Shown piece after piece: positions 6,247 through 9,832 of a DNA stretch of 9,832 bases (the stretch's first letter is position 1; each line of letters opens with the position of its first letter). Source of the stretch: an uncultured Chthoniobacterales bacterium. Lineage in GTDB: Bacteria > Verrucomicrobiota > Verrucomicrobiae > Chthoniobacterales > UBA10450. Position numbers and translations under genes: made by a program. A model generated the notes under the pieces. That model saw nothing but the letters and a program-made list of their open reading frames with translations. It had not been told where the DNA came from and did no database searches. The stretch spans positions 1 through 9,832 of the forward strand of contig CATPCN010000028.1 of the NCBI GenBank assembly GCA_955652855.1, written 5' to 3'.

Positions 6247-8024
6247 ACTTTGCGTCCGAATTTCTTTTCCAATTCGGAGAGCGAAATCTGGATCATGGTC
6301 GGCCGGCCGTGCGGGCAGCAGTAGGGCAAATCGCATTCAAGTAAATCGCGAATCAGTTTTTCCACTTCGAGATAGCGCAGCGGATCGTTCGCTTTCACGG
6401 CGTGCCGGCAAACGGTCTTCGCGATCATGTCTTCGCCGAGGCGCAGCGGCGAACTGCTGTTGCTCGCGCTCTTGAGTCCGTCAATCACTTCGCGCAGGAA
6501 GCGCGAGGGGTCGGACACGTTAAGAAACGCCGGCACGCAATCGATCTTGAACGTGTTCGGTCCGAACTCTTCGATGCCGATTCCCATTTTTTGCAAGATC
6601 GACATATTGCGCTCGATCCATTCCGCGTCGCGCGGCGGCAGATCGAAAGTCTGCGGCAAAAGCAAACGCTGCGACGGCACGCCTTGCGCTTCCATGCGGC
6701 GGCGAAGTTCTTCGAATAAAATGCGTTCGTGTGCCGCGTGCTGATCGACGAGTACGAGCCCATCGGCGTTTTCCATCAAGACGTAGAGCTTGTTGAGGAC
6801 GCCGATGATTTGGAATTGCTGCTGATCGTTGCGCGTCGATTGCACTGTTGTCTGCGCAGCATGTGGCTTGTGAGATCCCTCAGCGTCTTCGCGCTTCGAA
6901 ATGACACGCTCAGGAGTTGGAAATGTTTCGAAAGTTAACGGTGCGGGCGGCGCAAGATCGACAATTGGCTGTTGCGGAATTTCCGGAACAGCAACTGCCG
7001 GCGCGCGAAATTGCTGCTGCCAATCGCTACGGCCGCTTTCTAGCGTGCGCCGAACTGCTGCGACGATCGCTTCGCGCACGCCGGCCGGATCGCGAAAACG
7101 CACTTCGCGTTTTGCCGGATGCACGTTTACATCCACCGCCGCCGGATCAAGATCGACAAAAAGAAACGTGACGGGAAATTGTCCTTTCATGAGCGCGGTG
7201 TGATAACCTTCGCGCAGCGCCAGGTTCAGCACCGCATTTTCGACCGCGCGCCCGTTCACGAAAACAAGTTGCTGCGCGCGAGTTTGCCGGCTCACACCCG
7301 CTTGCCCGATCCAACCGCTGATTCGGACCTTCGCGGAGTCGTTAGGCGCTTCGATTTCAAGCAAACGTTCGACCAGCTCGCTTCCGTACAAATCACGCAG
7401 ACGATCGCGAAGCGTCGTCGCTGCAGGCAATTGAAAGACCACGCGATCGTCGCGCACAAAAACGAAGGCGATTTGCGGATGACCGCTCGCCTGCAAATGC
7501 AATTGATGTTCGATGTTTCGGCTCTCGGTATTTTCCGAGCGAAGAAATTTTCGGCGCGCGGGCAAATTGTAAAAGAGCGAGCGCACTTCCACTTGCGTTC
7601 CCGGCGCTTCGCCGCCTGCGCGCACCACGTCGATCTTGCCGCCGTTGACGACGATCTCGGTGCCGGCGATGGCGTTTGCTTCGCGAGTCGTTAGGCGAAA
7701 ACGCGAGACGCTCGCGATGCTCGGCAGTGCCTCTCCGCGAAAACCGAGAGTGCCGATGGCGGCAAGATCGGCGGCCGAACGAATCTTGCTCGTGGCATGC
7801 CGTTCGAGACAAAGCAGCGCGTCGTCGCGATCCATTCCACAGCCATCATCGACGACGCGCATGAGTGAAATTCCGCCGCGCTGAATGTTTATCTCGATCT
7901 TGCGCGCGCCGGCATCGATGCTGTTTTCGACCAGCTCTTTGACGACGGAGGCCGGCCGTTCGACCACTTCGCCCGCGGCCACTTGGCTGGCCACGGTTTC
8001 AGAAAGCAGTTGGATCCGGCTCAT
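6243..8024 (-). CDS. mutL: DNA mismatch repair protein MutL, endonuclease type
   Basis: MutL couples mismatch recognition by MutS to strand removal. The 593-residue product has the N-terminal GHKL ATPase with catalytic E30 and N34 (VVKELVENSIDAG), DDGCGM at 59-64 and GFRGEAL at 94-100. The conserved lysine follows in VHPAKREVRF (301-310). A proline/glutamine-rich linker covers about 340-402. The C-terminal dimerisation domain carries the metal-dependent endonuclease motif DQHAAHERILFEE from 427, fitting DQHA(x)2E(x)4E. It also has TVCRHAVKAND near 537-547 and CPHGRP at 570-575, the zinc/active-site cluster absent from E. coli MutL. It should therefore nick DNA itself and need no MutH. The start lies directly against a 7-bp tandem repeat and lacks a good Shine-Dalgarno. 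It is divergent from the iron-sulfur carrier gene. Confidence 0.98.
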   Translation of the reverse strand: MSRIQLLSETVASQVAAGEVVERPASVVKELVENSIDAGARKIEINIQRGGISLMRVVDDGCGMDRDDALLCLERHATSKIRSAADLAAIGTLGFRGEALPSIASVSRFRLTTREANAIAGTEIVVNGGKIDVVRAGGEAPGTQVEVRSLFYNLPARRKFLRSENTESRNIEHQLHLQASGHPQIAFVFVRDDRVVFQLPAATTLRDRLRDLYGSELVERLLEIEAPNDSAKVRISGWIGQAGVSRQTRAQQLVFVNGRAVENAVLNLALREGYHTALMKGQFPVTFLFVDLDPAAVDVNVHPAKREVRFRDPAGVREAIVAAVRRTLESGRSDWQQQFRAPAVAVPEIPQQPIVDLAPPAPLTFETFPTPERVISKREDAEGSHKPHAAQTTVQSTRNDQQQFQIIGVLNKLYVLMENADGLVLVDQHAAHERILFEELRRRMEAQGVPSQRLLLPQTFDLPPRDAEWIERNMSILQKMGIGIEEFGPNTFKIDCVPAFLNVSDPSRFLREVIDGLKSASNSSSPLRLGEDMIAKTVCRHAVKANDPLRYLEVEKLIRDLLECDLPYCCPHGRPTMIQISLSELEKKFGRKV

Positions 8025-8029
8025 TCCAT

Positions 8030-8057
8030 TTTGGATTTTAGATTTTGCATTTTGGAT
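8030..8057. repeat. Four tandem copies of a 7-bp AT-rich unit at the mutL start
   Basis: Read on the minus strand, four head-to-tail copies of ATCYAAA (one of them ATGCAAA) end 5 bases before the mutL ATG. They occupy the place where the ribosome-binding site should be, and no Shine-Dalgarno is found within them. Short AT-rich arrays of this type stand out in the GC-rich context. Copy-number change by slippage would alter the mutL 5' untranslated region. Confidence 0.7.
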
Positions 8058-8097
8058 TGCGAAGAAAAACGCTCTGCGAGTCGCCCCTTACCGTGGT

Positions 8098-8123
8098 TTG
8101 ACTTGCGAGGACGAAGCTATAAT
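8098..8123 (+). promoter_or_regulatory. Promoter of the iron-sulfur carrier gene, near-leaderless
   Basis: TATAAT at 8118-8123 is preceded by TTGACT at 8098-8103 with a 14-base spacer, shorter than the usual 16-18. Transcription would start near 8130, only about 6 bases before ATG 8136, and there is no Shine-Dalgarno. A leaderless or nearly leaderless mRNA is therefore likely. Confidence 0.5.
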
Positions 8124-8135
8124 TTCGAATGATTG

Positions 8136-8465
8136 ATGATCACCGTCACCGACAACGCCGTGCGAGAGCTTCGTTCGCTCTTGGAAACGCGAAACGAGCG
8201 CAAGGGATTGCGCGTGCAAATCGCGAAGGGCGGCTGCTCCGGTCTGCGATATGAAATGTCGCTCGATGACAAGAAGCCCGACGACGTGGTGATGCAGCGC
8301 GACGACGTGGAATTTTTTGTGGACGCAGAGAGCGCGGCGCTGCTCGAGGGCGCGACGCTCGATTTTCGCGAGGGCCTCACCGGAACCGGCTTTCACATCG
8401 TGAATCCGAACGCGGCGCGTACTTGCGGTTGCGGCACGTCTTTCGAAGCGGCGCGACCTGCTTAG
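8136..8465 (+). CDS. A-type iron-sulfur carrier protein (HesB/IscA/ErpA family)
   Basis: Proteins of this family bind an iron-sulfur cluster between subunits and pass it to target enzymes in the cytoplasm. The 109-residue length is typical. The three conserved cysteines are C34 (in KGGCSGLRY), C97 and C99 (in RTCGCGTSF). The segment between them, with FFVDAES and the G-rich LTGTGFHIVNPNA, matches the family pattern in order and spacing. ATG 8136 was chosen over TTG 8133 because of the ATG and the closeness of the promoter. No other iron-sulfur assembly genes (iscS, iscU, suf) are in the window, so IscA, ErpA and SufA cannot be told apart. The next gene starts 4 bases after its stop, so the two are likely one transcript. 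Confidence 0.95.
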   Translation: MITVTDNAVRELRSLLETRNERKGLRVQIAKGGCSGLRYEMSLDDKKPDDVVMQRDDVEFFVDAESAALLEGATLDFREGLTGTGFHIVNPNAARTCGCGTSFEAARPA

Positions 8466-8469
8466 ACCT

Positions 8470-9832
8470 GTGCGTTACGATCGCCTCGAGACCGATCGCG
8501 ATCTTTACCGGTTCGACGAGCCGTATGGCCGGCCGCGGCGACGAACGAACTTTTTCGCGTGGACCGTCGCCATTCTTCTATTTACCGGCTTCGCTTTCGC
8601 CGCGTGGCTCGGAAGTTTTTACATCTTCGGTCAACCGGAGCGGCCCGACAGTTATCGCATTTTAAAGAAGCTGCACAAAATCGAGCAGCCGAAACGTTTT
8701 GAATTGACGGTCGCGCCGGCCGGCGAGTTCTTGAGTGCGAAGCAGCTTTACGATCGTTACGCCGCGATGGTGCCGGCGGAGTTGGCGGAAAGGAACGCGG
8801 AACTGACGCGTAATTACATTCGCAATTATCAGCAGGTGCGCGGCCTCGTGCCATACGTGGTCGGACGCTTCACCATCATGGAAGCGCGCGAGCTAACATC
8901 GACAGAAATTTTCACGTCGGGCATGGTCGCGCTCACGTCGTCGGTCGATCACGGCGAACTTCTCATGGAGCACGTTTATCCCGCCGAAGCGCAAGATGTG
9001 CCGCTCATGCTACAAACGTTGGTGCCCGGTTTGGAAATCAAACTCGAGCGGACACACGACCTTTCCTCGGTGATTCATGCGGAACGGCTGGCCGATGGCC
9101 GCGTCATGATCACGACGATTCCGTTACTCTACGGAACTTACACTGTCACGCATGGCACCGGTACTTTTACTCTCGAACCGCCGCTCGATCTAAATCTGGA
9201 GGCCGGCTGGCCGGTCTTCAAAGAATCGAAACGCCGTCTCGCCGAAGTGCATTACGACAGTTATCGCACGCAAGTTGCGCCGCAAGGCCAGAACGCGCCC
9301 ATCACCGGTCTGGCTCAGACAGCTTCTTCTCCTCCTGCGCAAAATGAATTGATCCCAGTAGAGAAGGCGCAGCCGATCGCAACGCCGCAAGTCGCTGTTG
9401 TTCCGCCGAAAAATCAGAAAGGCAAACCGACTCCGCCACCGAAAGGAACCAAGCTAGCGAAGAATCAGAAAGCGACACCGGCACCGGAAGTTTCTCGCGC
9501 GCCGGTCGCAGTCGCCGAAAAACCGAATGTCGCTGCGCCTGCTCCAACGCCTGTCGTTACATCCGCGAGCAAACCACCGCCGCCGCCGCCGCCAGTTGCA
9601 TCCACGCCCCCTACTGTCGCAGCAGTACCGCCGGCCGCAGCGTCCGCACCACCGGTTCAAGTTTTGCCGGCGAAACCGGTTACGGGCGAAGCACTCGCGT
9701 CGACGGCTGGCGTCGCAAACTGGAAAACTTTTCCGCCTGGGAAGATGCCCGCCGGTCGTCTCGTCGGGGCAAATGATTTAAAGGAGCTCGCAGATCGCGG
9801 CATCGTCGGCGAGCGCTATTATTTAAGAGGAC
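8470..9832 (+). CDS. Membrane-anchored proline/alanine-rich protein of unknown function, partial at right edge
   Basis: An uninterrupted frame of 454 codons begins at GTG 8470, 4 bases after the preceding stop, and leaves the window. The N-terminus is charged and arginine-rich (GRPRRRTNFF at 20-29). One transmembrane helix follows at about 30-52 (WTVAILLFTGFAFAAW), so the N-terminus should be cytoplasmic and the rest periplasmic or external. Residues about 60-285 form a folded-looking domain (QLYDRYAAMVPAELAERN; TSGMVALTSS) that I cannot assign. From about 290 to 415 there is a low-complexity linker with many Pro, Ala, Lys and Val, two KNQK blocks and a run of seven prolines at 369-375. Ordered sequence resumes near 418 (ANWKTFPPGKMPAGRLVGANDLKE is too ordered for linker). 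Codon choice matches the neighbours. Function is unknown; the build recalls cell-envelope spanning proteins. Confidence 0.8.
   Translation, partial: MRYDRLETDRDLYRFDEPYGRPRRRTNFFAWTVAILLFTGFAFAAWLGSFYIFGQPERPDSYRILKKLHKIEQPKRFELTVAPAGEFLSAKQLYDRYAAMVPAELAERNAELTRNYIRNYQQVRGLVPYVVGRFTIMEARELTSTEIFTSGMVALTSSVDHGELLMEHVYPAEAQDVPLMLQTLVPGLEIKLERTHDLSSVIHAERLADGRVMITTIPLLYGTYTVTHGTGTFTLEPPLDLNLEAGWPVFKESKRRLAEVHYDSYRTQVAPQGQNAPITGLAQTASSPPAQNELIPVEKAQPIATPQVAVVPPKNQKGKPTPPPKGTKLAKNQKATPAPEVSRAPVAVAEKPNVAAPAPTPVVTSASKPPPPPPPVASTPPTVAAVPPAAASAPPVQVLPAKPVTGEALASTAGVANWKTFPPGKMPAGRLVGANDLKELADRGIVGERYYLRG
9574..9594 (+). repeat. CCG trinucleotide run coding seven prolines
   Basis: Codons CCA, five CCG and CCA follow one another in frame within the proline-rich linker of the membrane-anchored protein. 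A run like this can vary in length by slippage without shifting the frame. Confidence 0.6.

Larger units (their letters stand above)
312..7158. repeat. Dispersed 11-base word CAAGATCGACA, eight exact copies
   Basis: Exact copies on the plus strand start at 312, 1686, 4221, 5478, 6594, 6953 and 7148. One lies on the minus strand at 5265-5255. Single-base variants are at 1168 and 2727 (plus) and 4685-4675 (minus). The copies at 312, 5478, 6953 and 5265 share two further bases (CAAGATCGACAAT). They occur inside genes in all three phases and once between uppP and the next gene. No copy was seen after 7158. The count was made by eye. Confidence 0.6.

Noticed and set aside
8423..8665. An 80-codon plus-strand frame across the end of the iron-sulfur carrier gene
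   Set aside because: It is out of phase with both the carrier and the long GTG-initiated frame, and has no protein-like pattern.
9302..9660. Arg/Cys-rich minus-strand frames in the right part
   Set aside because: They are antisense of the Pro/Ala-rich linker; long complementary frames arise readily from CCG/GCG-rich codons.
1..9832. CRISPR array, tRNA/rRNA genes, insertion sequence ends or phage genes
   Set aside because: No regularly spaced repeats, clover-leaf sequences, terminal inverted repeats or transposase/integrase motifs were seen on either strand.

Overview
The window looks like a piece of a GC-rich bacterial chromosome, most plausibly a soil- or water-dwelling member of the Verrucomicrobiota (inference). 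The grounds are the gene content, including a bacterial GDP-mannose 3,5-epimerase of the plant type (a characterised bacterial one comes from the verrucomicrobium Methylacidiphilum), an endonuclease-type MutL, and AT-rich short tandem repeats at gene ends. No rRNA, tRNA, CRISPR array, transposase or integrase was seen.

Left part (1-2331), all on the minus strand. In the order of transcription: gmd (GDP-mannose 4,6-dehydratase), a 30-residue open frame that is clearly the N-terminus of a P-II signalling protein and nothing more, uppP (undecaprenyl-diphosphatase), and a small protein of unknown function that leaves the window at its left edge. A divergent control region (2332-2471) separates gmd from a plus-strand Wzx-like flippase. 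It holds a perfect hairpin over the gmd ribosome-binding region, a TATAAT box and a clear Shine-Dalgarno that sets the flippase start.

Middle (2472-6246). The flippase is followed by two tiny overlapping open frames of unknown meaning. Facing them on the minus strand is a GDP-mannose 3,5-epimerase gene with all catalytic residues, broken by one extra A in an A-run. Upstream of it is a wreck of a WecG/TagA/CpsF glycosyltransferase with an internal deletion. On the plus strand comes a secreted GH113-type beta-mannanase candidate. The common theme is GDP-mannose-derived sugars and surface polysaccharide: two enzymes that draw on GDP-mannose, a lipid-carrier phosphatase, a flippase, a glycosyltransferase relic and a mannan-directed hydrolase. 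Two of these genes are visibly damaged, so the locus seems to be remodelling or decaying, unless the epimerase frameshift is a sequencing error.

Right part (6243-9832). mutL (minus) meets the GH113 gene tail to tail with a 4-base overlap. Divergent from mutL is an A-type iron-sulfur carrier (IscA/ErpA family) with a near-leaderless promoter. Four bases after it starts a long, GTG-initiated, membrane-anchored proline/alanine-rich protein of unknown function, cut by the right edge.

The most unusual genome-scale signal is the 11-base word CAAGATCGACA. It occurs eight times exactly in under 10 kb, seven times on the plus strand, in all three reading frames and once between genes.
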